Assembly: GCF_002407605.1 (NCBI RefSeq)
Contig: NZ_NXGV01000003.1
Coordinates: 1 to 64,000, forward strand
Length of the DNA stretch: 64,000 nucleotides
Source: Marinobacter sp. ANT_B65
Lineage (GTDB): Bacteria; Pseudomonadota; Gammaproteobacteria; Pseudomonadales; Oleiphilaceae
Direction of reading: 5' to 3'
Shown: one piece after another, positions 20,584-30,488 of the stretch
How positions within the stretch are numbered: the first letter of the stretch is position 1
Layout: each line of letters opens with the position of its first letter
Position numbers and translations under genes: made by a program
Notes under the pieces: model-generated
The model's database searches: none
What the model was told of the DNA's origin: nothing
The model's input: only the letters and a program-made list of their open reading frames with translations

Positions 20584-21648
20584 CCCCTGCATTCCTGCCA
20601 TATCCGGATTCCGAACGATTCCCTTCTCAGTAACAATAACGTCAATAAGATCTGCGGGCGTTACATCGAACACCGGATTAAACACCGGCACCCCTTCAGG
20701 AGCGAGAGAAATGCCCCGCACTTCACGAACCTCCCGGCCATCGCGCTCTTCGATGGGGATATCTGTACCCGACGCCAGCGACATATCCACTGTGCTTGAG
20801 GGCGCTACGACCATAAACCTCACGTTGTGATAGCGTGCCAGCACCGCAAGGCTGTAAGTCCCGATTTTATTGGCCACATCGCCATTGGCAGTAATACGAT
20901 CGGCACCCACCAGAACCCACCGCACCTCACCAGCAGCGAGAATGGCCGCAGCAGCGCCATCAGCGTTCAGAGTCACCGGAATATCATCCCGCATCAATTC
21001 CCAGGCGGTGAGGCGACTACCCTGAAGCCACGGACGAGTCTCGTCCGCATAAACCCGCGTCAGTAACTTTTTTTCATGAAGCCGGCGAATAACGCCCAGC
21101 GCAGTGCCGTAACCGCCTGTTGCGAGCGCACCTGTATTGCAATGGGTCAGAACCGAGACAGGCGCGGCGTTGTCGGCCGAGAGCCCCATTGCACTGAGAG
21201 CATGATCGGCCATGGCCAGATTGCCGGCCAGATCTTCCTGATGGATAGCCTCTGCTTCATCTGCCAACCTCTCCTGAGCCTCGCCAACAGACTCACACGA
21301 GTCAAACACCCGCTCCATTCGCTGCAAGGCCCAGAACAGATTCACTGCGGTTGGCCGGGATTCAGATAACTCACGTATAGCCTGCCTGATTTCAGCTTGC
21401 CAGTCCCTGCTTCCGGCATGCCTGGCAGCAAGTGCAACACCGTAGGCCGCACTGATACCAATAGCCGGTGCGCCACGCACCACCATATCCCGAATGCACC
21501 GGGCGACGCCGGATGCACCTTCCAGAGTTATCCAGTGCTCCTGAGCTGGCAATAGACGCTGATCAAGCAGTTCCAGACTGTTGCCTTGCCATCTGAGTGC
21601 GACCGTACCCAAAGCACGGGAGAAAGGAGTATCTGTAAGATTATTCAT
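20572..21648 (-). CDS. mtnA: S-methyl-5-thioribose-1-phosphate isomerase
   Basis: MtnA isomerises methylthioribose-1-phosphate to methylthioribulose-1-phosphate in methionine salvage. The 358-residue product carries the family motifs [16 protein letters not shown], the catalytic cysteine region [20 protein letters not shown], and [19 protein letters not shown] with the catalytic aspartate. It is divergent from an MTA/SAH deaminase-like gene, an arrangement also seen in Pseudomonas. The 136-base gap between them contains a perfect palindrome carrying a -10-like box on each strand. Confidence 0.95.
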   Translation of the reverse strand: MNNLTDTPFSRALGTVALRWQGNSLELLDQRLLPAQEHWITLEGASGVARCIRDMVVRGAPAIGISAAYGVALAARHAGSRDWQAEIRQAIRELSESRPTAVNLFWALQRMERVFDSCESVGEAQERLADEAEAIHQEDLAGNLAMADHALSAMGLSADNAAPVSVLTHCNTGALATGGYGTALGVIRRLHEKKLLTRVYADETRPWLQGSRLTAWELMRDDIPVTLNADGAAAAILAAGEVRWVLVGADRITANGDVANKIGTYSLAVLARYHNVRFMVVAPSSTVDMSLASGTDIPIEERDGREVREVRGISLAPEGVPVFNPVFDVTPADLIDVIVTEKGIVRNPDMAGMQGLFG

Positions 21649-21683
21649 TGCCTGGCTACCGTTTCTTAACGCTGAAAACGGCC

Positions 21684-21700
21684 AGTATAACGGTTATACT
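21684..21700. promoter_or_regulatory. Symmetric divergent promoter element
   Basis: AGTATAACGGTTATACT is a perfect 8-1-8 palindrome. Each strand reads TATACT, a good -10 hexamer, pointing outward to mtnA (minus) and the mtaD-like gene (plus). On the plus strand CTGAAA lies 17 bases upstream as a weak -35; the minus strand has no clear -35. It could also be an operator. Confidence 0.5.
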
Positions 21701-21784
21701 TGCGGGCTACATTTCATTGTCCGGCGCACTTGTGCACTTTTTATGCTCAACGCATTTTGTGGCCGGCACTGCAAGGCAGGGTCA

Positions 21785-23125
21785 ATGACGGCAGATACCA
21801 TCACCACAGCTGATATTCGCATCAACGCACGCTGGCTGATTCCTATTGAACCGTCCGGAATCGTGCTTGAGCATCAGGCCATTATTATTCAGGGCACCCG
21901 AATTGCGGCAGTACTGCCCGTAGCAGCAGCGGATCGCGGGTTTCGTACCCGTGAGACGATTGACCTGCCTCACCACGTGGTTATGCCAGGGCTGATCAAC
22001 ATGCACGGACATGCGGCGATGTCGCTTTTCCGGGGTATGGCGGATGACCTGCCCCTGATGACCTGGCTGAATGACCATATATGGCCCGCCGAAAGCCGCT
22101 TTGTCAGCGAACAGTTTATTGCCGACGGCTCACAACTGGCCATGGCAGAGATGCTGAGAACCGGCACAACAACCTTCTCGGACATGTATTTTTTCCCGGA
22201 AATTGTGGCTCAGTTGGCCCATGATACAGGCATGCGCGCCCAGATCTGTTTTCCTCTGCTGGATTTCCCAACCGTATGGGGCTCCGGCCCTGATGAATAT
22301 CTGAGTAAAGGCGAAGCCCTGATAGAAGCATGGAAAGATGATGATTACATCATGCCGGCCATTGGCCCACATGCGCCTTACACCGTATCTGATGGCCCCC
22401 TGATCAAAGCTCTCGCGCTTTCTGAAAAAACAGGTGCCCGCATTCAGATTCATCTGCATGAAACCGAATTTGAAGTAGCCGATGCCGTAGAAAAAATGGG
22501 GAAACGCCCCACAGAACGGCTTGCAGAACTTGGCGTTCTTGGCCCCAGAACCCAATGTGTCCATATGACTCAGATCAGCGACACAGATATTACTCTGCTC
22601 GCAGAAACCGGGGCGCATGTTATTCACTGCCCTGAATCCAACCTCAAGCTCGCCAGCGGCCTGTGCCCTGCCGACAAGCTCATGAAGCGAGGAATTAACG
22701 TGGCGGTCGGAACTGACGGCGCGGCGAGCAACAACGACCTGGATCTGTTCGGTGAAATCCACACTGCTGCCATGGTTGCAAAAGTGGTCGCCAATGATGC
22801 TGCAGCATTTTCTGCCCATGAGGCTCTTCAGGGCGCAACACTGAATGGAGCCAAAGCACTGGGTCGTGACCACGAACTGGGCTCTCTAGTAGCAGGAAAG
22901 CTGGCAGACATTATTGCTGTTGATCTCAGCGACCCGTTTACTCAGCCGGTTTACGACCCTGCCTCCCACCTTGTTTACAGCAACCGCAGCCGCGCTGTAA
23001 CCCATAGCTGGATCAACGGCGCACCTCAGGTACAGGATGGCAAACTGACACGCATAGATGTTCCAGACCTGATGCTCCGCGTTGAGGATTGGGCAAGGCA
23101 AATCCGCCAACAGCAGGCTGACTAA
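21785..23125 (+). CDS. TRZ/ATZ family hydrolase, probable 5'-methylthioadenosine/S-adenosylhomocysteine deaminase
   Basis: A 446-residue amidohydrolase. Metal ligands are visible in [10 protein letters not shown] (HxH), in IQIHLHET, and in the late aspartate motif [13 protein letters not shown]. It probably deaminates methylthioadenosine to methylthioinosine, which would feed the divergent mtnA salvage route as described in Pseudomonas. The ATG at 21785 fits the family start ([17 protein letters not shown]); the upstream in-frame extension looks non-coding. It is followed at 35 bases by ubiG and probably heads an operon running through yciK-like and further genes. Confidence 0.88.
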   Translation: MTADTITTADIRINARWLIPIEPSGIVLEHQAIIIQGTRIAAVLPVAAADRGFRTRETIDLPHHVVMPGLINMHGHAAMSLFRGMADDLPLMTWLNDHIWPAESRFVSEQFIADGSQLAMAEMLRTGTTTFSDMYFFPEIVAQLAHDTGMRAQICFPLLDFPTVWGSGPDEYLSKGEALIEAWKDDDYIMPAIGPHAPYTVSDGPLIKALALSEKTGARIQIHLHETEFEVADAVEKMGKRPTERLAELGVLGPRTQCVHMTQISDTDITLLAETGAHVIHCPESNLKLASGLCPADKLMKRGINVAVGTDGAASNNDLDLFGEIHTAAMVAKVVANDAAAFSAHEALQGATLNGAKALGRDHELGSLVAGKLADIIAVDLSDPFTQPVYDPASHLVYSNRSRAVTHSWINGAPQVQDGKLTRIDVPDLMLRVEDWARQIRQQQAD

Positions 23126-23160
23126 ACAAATTCCGACAGATTGATCAGGCAGAGCGCAAC

Positions 23161-23877
23161 ATGACAAACCAGAACGTTGACCGGAACGAAATTGCCAAAT
23201 TCGAAGCATTGGCCAATCGCTGGTGGGATCCCACCAGCGAGTTCAAGCCACTGCACGATATTAACCCCTTACGCCTGAACTATATCGACGAACGCGTATC
23301 CCTGGCTGGTAAACGGGTGGCTGACATAGGATGTGGCGGAGGCCTGCTGTCAGAAGGCATGGCACTGCGTGGAGCTCACGTAACCGGTATAGATATGGGC
23401 GAATCGCCCCTGGCCGTTGCACGTCTGCATGGTCTGGAAAGCGGGATCAAGGTGGACTATCAGCAAATTACTGTTGAAGAGCTGGCTCGCGACCCCGAAC
23501 ATGCAGGCCAGTACGACGCCGTTACGTGCCTGGAAATGCTGGAGCACGTGCCCGACCCGGCCTCAGTTGTCAAAGCCTGCTCGGCTCTCCTCAAGCCTGG
23601 CGGACACCTGTTTGTGTCGACTATTAACCGCAATCCGAAATCTTTCCTGTTTGCCATTGTCGGAGCCGAATATGTCCTGAACATGCTCCCCAAAGGCACT
23701 CATGAATGGAAAAAGTTTATTCGACCCTCGGAAATGTCCGATTACCTTCGCCACGCCGGGCTGGATGTGCGCGAACTGACCGGCATGACTTATAACCCCA
23801 TTACCCGCTCTTACAAGCTGGGCCGGGATGTTGATGTAAATTATCTGATGCACGCCCGGGATATACGTGAAAGCTGA
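23161..23877 (+). CDS. ubiG: Ubiquinone biosynthesis O-methyltransferase
   Basis: UbiG carries out both O-methylations of ubiquinone synthesis using SAM. The 238-residue protein starts with [19 protein letters not shown], typical of UbiG. It has the SAM-binding motif [16 protein letters not shown] and the later [12 protein letters not shown] and [20 protein letters not shown]. Its SAH product ties in with the adjacent MTA/SAH deaminase-like gene. The last 11 bases overlap the GTG start of mupP, so the two are translationally coupled. Confidence 0.96.
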   Translation: MTNQNVDRNEIAKFEALANRWWDPTSEFKPLHDINPLRLNYIDERVSLAGKRVADIGCGGGLLSEGMALRGAHVTGIDMGESPLAVARLHGLESGIKVDYQQITVEELARDPEHAGQYDAVTCLEMLEHVPDPASVVKACSALLKPGGHLFVSTINRNPKSFLFAIVGAEYVLNMLPKGTHEWKKFIRPSEMSDYLRHAGLDVRELTGMTYNPITRSYKLGRDVDVNYLMHARDIRES

Positions 23878-24529
23878 AAAGCCCTCAACCGTTCTTTTCG
23901 ATCTGGATGGCACTCTGATCGACACCGCACCGGACTTCATCCGCTGCCTTAACGAATTGCGCCAGCAACACGGCCTTATGGCGCTGTCTGCAGACCTTAT
24001 ACGCAGATCCGTTTCCAATGGCGCACGGGCCATGGTACGGGTAGGCTTCGGGCTGGAACCGGAGCATCCGGATTATCTCAACAAACATACAGCGTTTCTT
24101 GATCTGTATGAGGCTGGTGTCGCGGTCGAAACCCGCCTGTTCGAAGGCATGGACGAGCTGCTCCGGTCACTGGAGGGCAAAAGCATTCCCTGGGGTATCG
24201 TGACCAACAAACCTGTACGTTTTGCGGCTCCGCTGGTAAAGGCACTCGGCCTGGAAGAGCGCTGCGCTTCGCTGGTCTGCCCAGACCATGTCACCTTACG
24301 AAAACCCGCTCCGGAAGCTCTTTTTCTTGCCTGTAAACAGATAGGTGCAGACCCGGCCAAAGCAGTGTATGTGGGCGACCATGAACGGGATATAGAGGCC
24401 GGACGCAATGCCCATATGAAAACAATCGCTGTACGCTATGGCTATATCGAAGAGCCTGAAGCTGTTGACCTATGGCAAGCCGACATTGTCGCCGACACAG
24501 TCAGCGATCTCGCAAAGCTGTTACAATGA
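23867..24529 (+). CDS. mupP: HAD phosphatase, probable N-acetylmuramic acid 6-phosphate phosphatase
   Basis: A 220-residue HAD-IA phosphatase: motif [13 protein letters not shown], motif II IVTNKP, the motif III lysine in LRKPAPEAL, and motif [15 protein letters not shown]. On sequence alone it could be a phosphoglycolate phosphatase. The position between ubiG and a YciK-like gene is the same as that of mupP in Pseudomonas, where the enzyme acts in peptidoglycan recycling; this context makes MupP the better call. The start is a GTG overlapping the end of ubiG. Confidence 0.85.
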   Translation: MKAEKPSTVLFDLDGTLIDTAPDFIRCLNELRQQHGLMALSADLIRRSVSNGARAMVRVGFGLEPEHPDYLNKHTAFLDLYEAGVAVETRLFEGMDELLRSLEGKSIPWGIVTNKPVRFAAPLVKALGLEERCASLVCPDHVTLRKPAPEALFLACKQIGADPAKAVYVGDHERDIEAGRNAHMKTIAVRYGYIEEPEAVDLWQADIVADTVSDLAKLLQ

Positions 24530-24595
24530 CGCACTTTTGAAACCGACCAACTTTAACGCACTCTGATGAACCTCAGGCTGACACGGAGACAGGTT

Positions 24596-25345
24596 ATGCA
24601 AGATTACCAGGCACCCGCTGATCTTCTGAAAGATCGCATCATACTGGTGACCGGTGCGGGCAGCGGAATTGGCCGCACAGCCGCAAAAACCTATGCTGCG
24701 CACGGAGCCACATTGATTCTTGTGGGCCGGACAGTGAGCAAACTGGAGTCTGTCTACGACGAAATTGAAGCGGCTGGGCACCCGAAGCCGGCCATAGTTC
24801 CAATGAACTTTGAAAGTGCTAGCGCGAAAGACTACGAAGAACTGGCCATGACCCTGGAAGACAACTTCGGAAAGCTTGATGGTCTGTTGCATAACGCCGG
24901 TATTCTCGGCGACCGCAGCCCGGTGGAAATGTACAACCCGGAAACCTGGAACAAGGTCATGCAAGTGAACGCAACGGCTCCATTCCTGCTAAGCCGGGCG
25001 ATGATTCCCCTGCTGCGGAAATCAGATGCAGCTTCAGTCATTTTCACATCCTCCGGAGTTGGCCGTAAAGCAAAGGCCTATTGGGGAGCCTATGCAGTAT
25101 CCAAGTTTGCGGTTGAGGGTCTGAGCCAGCTCCTGGCCGATGAGCTGGATGACGAGCGCCACAATGTGCGGGTTAACAGCCTGAATCCGGGTGCCACCAG
25201 AACCAATATGCGGGCCCATGCCTACCCGGCTGAAAACCCACAGCAAAATCCGGCACCGGAAGAACTTATGCCGGTCTACCTGTATCTGATGGGTAAAGAC
25301 AGCGCCGGCGTAAACGGACAACAAGTGGACGCTCAGCCGAAATAA
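24596..25345 (+). CDS. yciK: YciK-like short-chain oxidoreductase
   Basis: A 249-residue SDR. The NAD(P)-binding motif is VTGAGSGIGRTAA, the active-site strand is LLHNAGILGD, the serine lies in VIFTSSGVGRK, and YAVSKFAVEG supplies the Y-x-x-x-K. The substrate is unknown; E. coli YciK has no firm role. The ATG at 24596 is chosen for its GGAG site; an in-frame ATG 30 bases upstream lacks one. It follows mupP as in Pseudomonas. Its stop codon shares one base with the ATG of the next gene. Confidence 0.92.
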   Translation: MQDYQAPADLLKDRIILVTGAGSGIGRTAAKTYAAHGATLILVGRTVSKLESVYDEIEAAGHPKPAIVPMNFESASAKDYEELAMTLEDNFGKLDGLLHNAGILGDRSPVEMYNPETWNKVMQVNATAPFLLSRAMIPLLRKSDAASVIFTSSGVGRKAKAYWGAYAVSKFAVEGLSQLLADELDDERHNVRVNSLNPGATRTNMRAHAYPAENPQQNPAPEELMPVYLYLMGKDSAGVNGQQVDAQPK

Positions 25346-25578
25346 TGGAACTGTTTTTTTACACCACATCCCAATGCCACCTGTGTGAACTGGCAGAAGC
25401 TCTGCTGGTAAACACGCCTATGCCGGCGCCTGTACCAGTGGATGTTGTGGATATCGCGCAATCAGAAGAACTGGTACAACGCTACGGCACGCGGATTCCC
25501 GTACTCCGGCGGAGCGATACCGGACAAGAACTCGACTGGCCGTTTGACCGGGATCAGTTACTTACGTTTCTGCAATGA
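25345..25578 (+). CDS. Glutaredoxin-like thioredoxin-fold protein
   Basis: A 77-residue protein of the DUF836/glutaredoxin-like group. The N-terminal strand [12 protein letters not shown] carries a CHLC redox motif. The segment GTRIPVLRR supplies the cis-proline and the end ([14 protein letters not shown]) is typical of the family. It probably acts in thiol-disulfide exchange in the cytoplasm. ATG overlaps the stop of the SDR gene (TAATG), and yaaA follows after 13 bases, so it sits in the same transcription unit. Confidence 0.88.
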   Translation: MELFFYTTSQCHLCELAEALLVNTPMPAPVPVDVVDIAQSEELVQRYGTRIPVLRRSDTGQELDWPFDRDQLLTFLQ

Positions 25579-25591
25579 GGAATTATCTGAC

Positions 25592-26362
25592 ATGCTGATG
25601 GTTATCTCTCCCGCTAAAACCCTCGACTACGAGAGTCCGCTGGCAACGGAAACCTTCACCCAGCCCGACTTTCTGGATGACGCCTGCGAGCTGATTGATC
25701 AGTTAAAAGAACTGGAGCCTCATCAGGTCAGCAACCTGATGAGCATCAGCGACAAACTGGGCCAGCTGAACGCCGGGAGATTCCAGGACTGGCACACACC
25801 CTTTTCCCCTGAAAACGCCCGCCAGGCAATACTGGCGTTCAAAGGAGATGTATACACCGGGCTGGATGCGGAAAGCTTCAGCGAGCAGGACTTCAGTTTT
25901 GCCCAAAAGCACCTGCGCATGTTGTCCGGGCTTTACGGCATTCTCAAACCACTCGACCTGATGCAGCCTTATCGGCTGGAAATGGGAACAAAGTTTGAGA
26001 ACAAACGTGGCAAAGACCTGTACGCGTTCTGGGGCGATAGCCTTACCCAGGAAATAAACCGCCTGCTGAAGAACGACGACGAAGTACTGGTAAACCTGGC
26101 TTCAAACGAATATTTCAAAAGTGTCAGGAAAAAGGATCTTGAAGGGAGGTTGATTACCCCCCAATTCAAGGACTGGAAGAACGGTCAATACAAAATGATC
26201 AGTTTCTACGCCAAGAAAGCCCGCGGTCTTATGTGCCGTTTCGCCATCCTGAACCGTATTACCGACGCAAACGACCTCAAAGGTTTTAACCTTGATGGTT
26301 ATTATTTCAGCGAAGACCAATCCGATAAAAACAACTGGGTTTTCCTGCGGGATGAACAGTAA
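25592..26362 (+). CDS. yaaA: Peroxide stress protein YaaA
   Basis: A 256-residue YaaA/DUF328 protein. It starts [16 protein letters not shown] and contains [44 protein letters not shown] and GLMCRFAI, all family hallmarks. In E. coli YaaA limits free iron under peroxide stress and the fold binds DNA. GAGGAAT lies about eight bases before the ATG at 25592. The upstream in-frame extension lies inside the glutaredoxin-like gene and is rejected. Confidence 0.95.
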   Translation: MLMVISPAKTLDYESPLATETFTQPDFLDDACELIDQLKELEPHQVSNLMSISDKLGQLNAGRFQDWHTPFSPENARQAILAFKGDVYTGLDAESFSEQDFSFAQKHLRMLSGLYGILKPLDLMQPYRLEMGTKFENKRGKDLYAFWGDSLTQEINRLLKNDDEVLVNLASNEYFKSVRKKDLEGRLITPQFKDWKNGQYKMISFYAKKARGLMCRFAILNRITDANDLKGFNLDGYYFSEDQSDKNNWVFLRDEQ

Positions 26363-26386
26363 TCCAGATTGAGTTCGGAGCACATC

Positions 26387-26587
26387 ATGAATGAAGCAGT
26401 ATTTTCTCAGATCGCCATGCTGGTGTTTCTGACAGGCCTTATTGTCTGGATGGGATTTATCGTCTGGGATCTGGCAAAAAAATCGCAGGCTGGAAAGTTT
26501 GGCACCATCGCCCTGTTTACTGTGCTGGGAGCCGGCGTGGTGGGCTTTATCATTAAGACAATTCTCGTAGAGATCATGCAATTATGA
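26387..26587 (+). CDS. DUF2788 family small membrane protein
   Basis: A 66-residue protein with two hydrophobic helices (about residues 8-28 and 41-60) joined by a short charged loop WDLAKKSQAGKFG. This matches DUF2788, a short inner-membrane family without known function. GGAG lies about eight bases before the ATG. It lies between yaaA and rdgC, 24 and 19 bases from them. Confidence 0.85.
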   Translation: MNEAVFSQIAMLVFLTGLIVWMGFIVWDLAKKSQAGKFGTIALFTVLGAGVVGFIIKTILVEIMQL

Positions 26588-26606
26588 AAAACAAGGATCA
26601 AGCCTG

Positions 26607-27533
26607 ATGTGGTTTCGCAATGCCCGCGTTTTCCGTTTTACCAAACCGTTTGATATCTCTGCTGAAGAGCTCGAAGAAAAGCTCAGCAGCGACGCTTTCA
26701 AGCCCTGCGGCCCACAGGAAACCAATCGCCAGGGCTGGGTTCCGCCTCTGGGCAAACACGGTGAGATGCTTGTTCACAGTGCCAATGGATATCACCTGAT
26801 TGCCTTGCGCAAGGAAGAAAAAATTCTGCCTGGGCCAGTCGTGAAAGATGCCGTTGAAGAGAAAGCTGAAGCCATTGAACTTGAACAGGGCCGCAAGGTT
26901 CGTCGTAAGGAAAAAGACGAAATCAAAGAACAGGTGATGCTGGAAATGCTACCCCAGGCATTCTCCCGGAACCGCCGCAGCTTTGCTTATCTGGCTCCGA
27001 AGGACGGTGTCCTGGTTGTCGATGCAGGCTCTGCCAAACAGGCGGAGGACCTGGCTTCAACCCTGCGCAAAAGTCTGGGTTCCCTGCCTGTGCGGCCGCC
27101 CGTTGTAGAACTGGCGCCTGCCTTCACATTAACGGGCTGGCTGAATGAAACCGTCGACCTGCCAGCTACGATAGTGCTGGGTAATGAATGTGAACTGAAA
27201 GACCCTTCGGAAGACGGCGGCGTAGTTCGCTGCAAAGGCCTGGACCTGAAAGCAGACGAAATCCGCAATCATCTGGAAGCGGGCATGCAAGTCACCAAAC
27301 TGGCCCTGACATGGGACGAGAACGTGTCTTTCATTCTCGACGAGGAGCTGGGCATCCGCAGGCTGAAATTTGGAGAAACTCTTCAGGACCAGCTCGACGA
27401 CGTTGATGTTGATGATGCTGTCGCAAAATTTGATGCAGCCTTCACCCTCATGACCCTTGAACTGTCGAAACTGATTCCGGGATTACTCGAAGCCCTGGGC
27501 GGCGAAGACCGTTCAGCAATCGTTGAAGAGTAA
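26607..27533 (+). CDS. rdgC: Recombination-associated protein RdgC
   Basis: A 308-residue RdgC, the nucleoid-associated ring protein that binds double-stranded DNA and restrains RecA. Typical parts: the start MWFRNARVFRFTKPF, then QGWVPPLG, LVHSANGYHLIALRKEEKILP, and the late LALTWDENVSFILDEELGIRRLKF. AAGGA lies upstream of the ATG. Last gene of the rightward unit that began at 21785. A 15-bp hairpin shared with the convergent acetyltransferase gene follows. Confidence 0.95.
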   Translation: MWFRNARVFRFTKPFDISAEELEEKLSSDAFKPCGPQETNRQGWVPPLGKHGEMLVHSANGYHLIALRKEEKILPGPVVKDAVEEKAEAIELEQGRKVRRKEKDEIKEQVMLEMLPQAFSRNRRSFAYLAPKDGVLVVDAGSAKQAEDLASTLRKSLGSLPVRPPVVELAPAFTLTGWLNETVDLPATIVLGNECELKDPSEDGGVVRCKGLDLKADEIRNHLEAGMQVTKLALTWDENVSFILDEELGIRRLKFGETLQDQLDDVDVDDAVAKFDAAFTLMTLELSKLIPGLLEALGGEDRSAIVEE

Positions 27534-27559
27534 GTAGCAAACCGGACGAATGAACGCCA

Positions 27560-27592
27560 CCACTGACGTCTTTCACAGAAAGGCGTCAGTGG
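27560..27592. terminator. Long hairpin between convergent genes
   Basis: CCACTGACG pairs with CGTCAGTGG and the stem continues through TCTTTC/GAAAGG (one wobble) to a three-base loop, giving about 15 pairs. The acetyltransferase stop codon lies inside the right arm. U-tracts on both sides are weak, so efficiency is uncertain. Confidence 0.45.
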
Positions 27593-30330
27593 GTTCTCTT
27601 GCTCAGCCTCTCCTTCTGCCAGGCAGTTTTCGGCTCATTCAGCACCAGCCGCAAATCCATCACTTCTTCCTCAGGGTTATACTTCACCTCGAAACCCAGG
27701 TGCTCAGCAAGCTGCAGCATCGGGCGATTGTCGGCCAGTACATTGCCGACCATTTCGACCGTGCCACGGGCGCGGCAGTAGTCGATCATTTTCTGCATCA
27801 ACGCCACGCCAAGACCTTCACCTTTCATCTTATCGTGCACCATGACCGCGAACTCGCACTGCAGGTTATCCGCGTCTGTCCAGGTTCTCACGGTCCCCAG
27901 GGTTTCTTCCCCTTTGCCATCCTCTCTGGGAGCGTTGGCGATAAATACCATTTCCCGGTCGTAGTCGATTTGCACCATCTGCGCAACGTCTTCCCGGGAG
28001 AAATGCTTGCGATACTGGAAGAACCGGTAACGAATGGATTCCGGCGACTGCAGTTCATGAAATGCCCGATGCGAGGGCTCGTCCTCGGCAAGAGCCGGGC
28101 GAATAATTACCCGGCGACCCGACTTGGGCAGCACAATCCACTCCTCGAGTTCCCTTGGGTATGGCTGAATAATCGGCCGGCCTGGTGTTTCAGAAAGGTT
28201 GATAGCCACGTTAACCGCTACCGCCCCCTGGTCATTGAACAACAGCGGCGAAATCTCCAGCCCCCGGATCTCAGGGTTGTCGATCACGATCTGGGAAAGT
28301 GTAACCAGCGTTTCCGAAACCGCCCGGATGTCGGATTCCGGCTTCAGGCTGTGCTCCCTGAGCAGCTTGTACATATAAGTACGACGCAACAACTCCCGCG
28401 CAAGGACCATGTTCAACGGCGGTAGCGCAATCTGGCGATCGGAGATTACGTTGATATGAGCACCGGAGGCACCACAGACCACCAGAGGCCCAAACTGGAC
28501 ATCCCGGGTAATCCCTACGCTGAATTCAATGCCGCCAACGTGTTGATAAGAGAGCTGCATGGCAAAACCCAGGAACCCGCTAACAGGAAAATGCTTCTGA
28601 TATTCCTCCATCAGGAAACGGCAGGCATCGATAATTTCAGTCTCGCTGCTCAGCTTCTGCATGGTCCCCTTGTAGCGGCGCTGGGCGGCTGTCAAAGTCA
28701 TAAACGGCTGACAGGACTGCTCATGAACAATCGTGACATCTACCGGTCGGCGCTCGATGGAGAAAGCCTCCACAACTTCTTCTACATCATCACAATAAAC
28801 GGTTTCTATAGCGCTGATGCCGTAATCGCGAATCACATCCCGGGCTTCCCGGCTCGACAAATGTTTTCGGCCAGAATGAAGCGCATTCATAACCATACGC
28901 CGGGTTTTCGTATGGTCTGCAAAATGGTCGGTAAACGATTCGGGAGTTTCCGTCAGCAGGCGCTGGACTCGCTGATGCCGCACATGTTGCATAAAGGCAA
29001 CGACCGCCTTCTCCGGATTGAAAAACGACGGCACCCCTGCGCGATAAAACTCCTCGCGTGCATCCATCACAGTACTCTGCCCTAGCCAGCAGGTGAAAAT
29101 ATTGAGCCGCGTGCCCTTTGCAGCCTGCACAACCGCGTCGGCAATCTGCAGACTGTCTTCCGTCAGACTGGGAGCGTACATCACGAGCAGGTTGGCAACT
29201 TCAGGATCTTTTGCCAGAATTTTGATTGCCTTCCCGTAAAGCTCAGGCGATGCATCGTAGTTAAGATCGATTGGGTTCTTCCGCGTCCAGTATTGCGGTA
29301 ACAGCTCCGCAAGCGCAGTAATGCTGGATTCGGACAACGAAGCCAGTTCTCCACCCAGATCTGCCAGTCGGTCAACGGCCAAAACCCCGGGACCAACGCC
29401 GTTCGCCATAATGGCCAGAGATTCCCTGCGCAAAGGCCGCATGCGGGTCAGGGTCTCCAGGGCGTCAAACATCTGCCCAAGCCCATCAACCCGCAGCACA
29501 CCAGCGCGCTGTAGCATGGCATCGTATATGGGATCGCTGCGCACTATTCCATCAGGTAGCTCATAGGGTAGCCACTCGGATTCCGGCACACGCCCGGATT
29601 TAACGGCAATCACAGGCTTTGTTCTGGAGGCAACCCGCACGGCCGACATAAAACGCCGGGCGTTTGGAATATGCTCAATGTGCAGGAGAATTGCGCGGGT
29701 CTGCGTGTCCTGAGCCAGATAATCAATCAAATCATCGTGATCGATATCCATGCCATCACCGAGGGTGAGGAAATAGGAAAAACCAACACCACGGGCAAAG
29801 GCCCAGTCAATCACCGAACTGGCGATAGTACCCGACTGACCCACAAACGCTACGCGGCCAGGAAGAACACCCATATGAGCATAAGTGGCGTTCAGGCTTC
29901 TGGCTGGCACCATAAAGCCAATGGTGTTCGGCCCCAGAACCCTTATCCCGGTCTCCTTTGCCGCCTCCCGAACCGCATACATCAACGGCTTTCCGGTTTT
30001 ACTGTGAGTACGGGACATCCCGCCGGTCATCACGATCGCTGTACGTGCCCCGGCCTCGCCCAGGCGCCTGATGGTCTTGGCAACTGTATCCGGTGGCGTA
30101 CAGACAATGGCGAGGTCCGGCGAAAACTCCATTTTGGACACTTTTTTTACACAGGGTACGCCGTGAACATTGTCATAGTCGTTCTGGTTAACTACCAGAA
30201 GTTTACCGGGATAGCCGCCGCTCATCAGATTCCGCAACACCATACCCCCAAGGTTGTCTGCTCGCTCCGATGCCCCTATCACTGCAATTGACGCAGGATT
30301 GAACAGACTTTCCAGATACCGGGTGCTCAA
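27586..30330 (-). CDS. Pat/PatZ-type protein lysine acetyltransferase (CoA-ligase-like plus GNAT domain)
   Basis: A 914-residue protein with the build of E. coli PatZ (886 residues). An NDP-forming acyl-CoA-synthetase-like part fills about the first 720 residues: SIAVIGASERADNLGG, GIRVLGPNTIGF and FVGQSGTIASSVIDW. It includes the ATP-grasp-like region near 500-720. A C-terminal GNAT domain follows, with the acetyl-CoA loop KMKGEGLGVALM. Pat enzymes acetylate lysines on metabolic enzymes such as acetyl-CoA synthetase. It is divergent from a histone-deacetylase-family gene 158 bases away, so acetylation and deacetylation may be encoded side by side. Confidence 0.92.
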   Translation of the reverse strand: MSTRYLESLFNPASIAVIGASERADNLGGMVLRNLMSGGYPGKLLVVNQNDYDNVHGVPCVKKVSKMEFSPDLAIVCTPPDTVAKTIRRLGEAGARTAIVMTGGMSRTHSKTGKPLMYAVREAAKETGIRVLGPNTIGFMVPARSLNATYAHMGVLPGRVAFVGQSGTIASSVIDWAFARGVGFSYFLTLGDGMDIDHDDLIDYLAQDTQTRAILLHIEHIPNARRFMSAVRVASRTKPVIAVKSGRVPESEWLPYELPDGIVRSDPIYDAMLQRAGVLRVDGLGQMFDALETLTRMRPLRRESLAIMANGVGPGVLAVDRLADLGGELASLSESSITALAELLPQYWTRKNPIDLNYDASPELYGKAIKILAKDPEVANLLVMYAPSLTEDSLQIADAVVQAAKGTRLNIFTCWLGQSTVMDAREEFYRAGVPSFFNPEKAVVAFMQHVRHQRVQRLLTETPESFTDHFADHTKTRRMVMNALHSGRKHLSSREARDVIRDYGISAIETVYCDDVEEVVEAFSIERRPVDVTIVHEQSCQPFMTLTAAQRRYKGTMQKLSSETEIIDACRFLMEEYQKHFPVSGFLGFAMQLSYQHVGGIEFSVGITRDVQFGPLVVCGASGAHINVISDRQIALPPLNMVLARELLRRTYMYKLLREHSLKPESDIRAVSETLVTLSQIVIDNPEIRGLEISPLLFNDQGAVAVNVAINLSETPGRPIIQPYPRELEEWIVLPKSGRRVIIRPALAEDEPSHRAFHELQSPESIRYRFFQYRKHFSREDVAQMVQIDYDREMVFIANAPREDGKGEETLGTVRTWTDADNLQCEFAVMVHDKMKGEGLGVALMQKMIDYCRARGTVEMVGNVLADNRPMLQLAEHLGFEVKYNPEEEVMDLRLVLNEPKTAWQKERLSKRTH

Positions 30331-30464
30331 GCTGACTCTCCTTCAGAAGGTGTTTGTCCTATCTTATGCATAGACGAACCGATGTGAAATGCCTATTGGC
30401 TCTATAAGACCAAAGAAACACAGCACCATCAGATTATCCCTGATAAAATCAAAAAGAATACAAG

Positions 30465-30470
30465 TATAAT
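30465..30470 (+). promoter_or_regulatory. Possible -10 box of the deacetylase gene
   Basis: A perfect TATAAT lies 18 bases before the ATG of the deacetylase-family gene. No convincing -35 is placed at the right distance (GATAAA at 17 bases). If used, the 5' leader would be very short. Confidence 0.35.
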
Positions 30471-30488
30471 CGGGGCGTTTCGAAATAT

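Noticed and set aside
23867..24529. Phosphoglycolate phosphatase (Gph)
   Set aside because: The HAD motifs alone allow it, but the ubiG / yciK setting is that of mupP in Pseudomonas.
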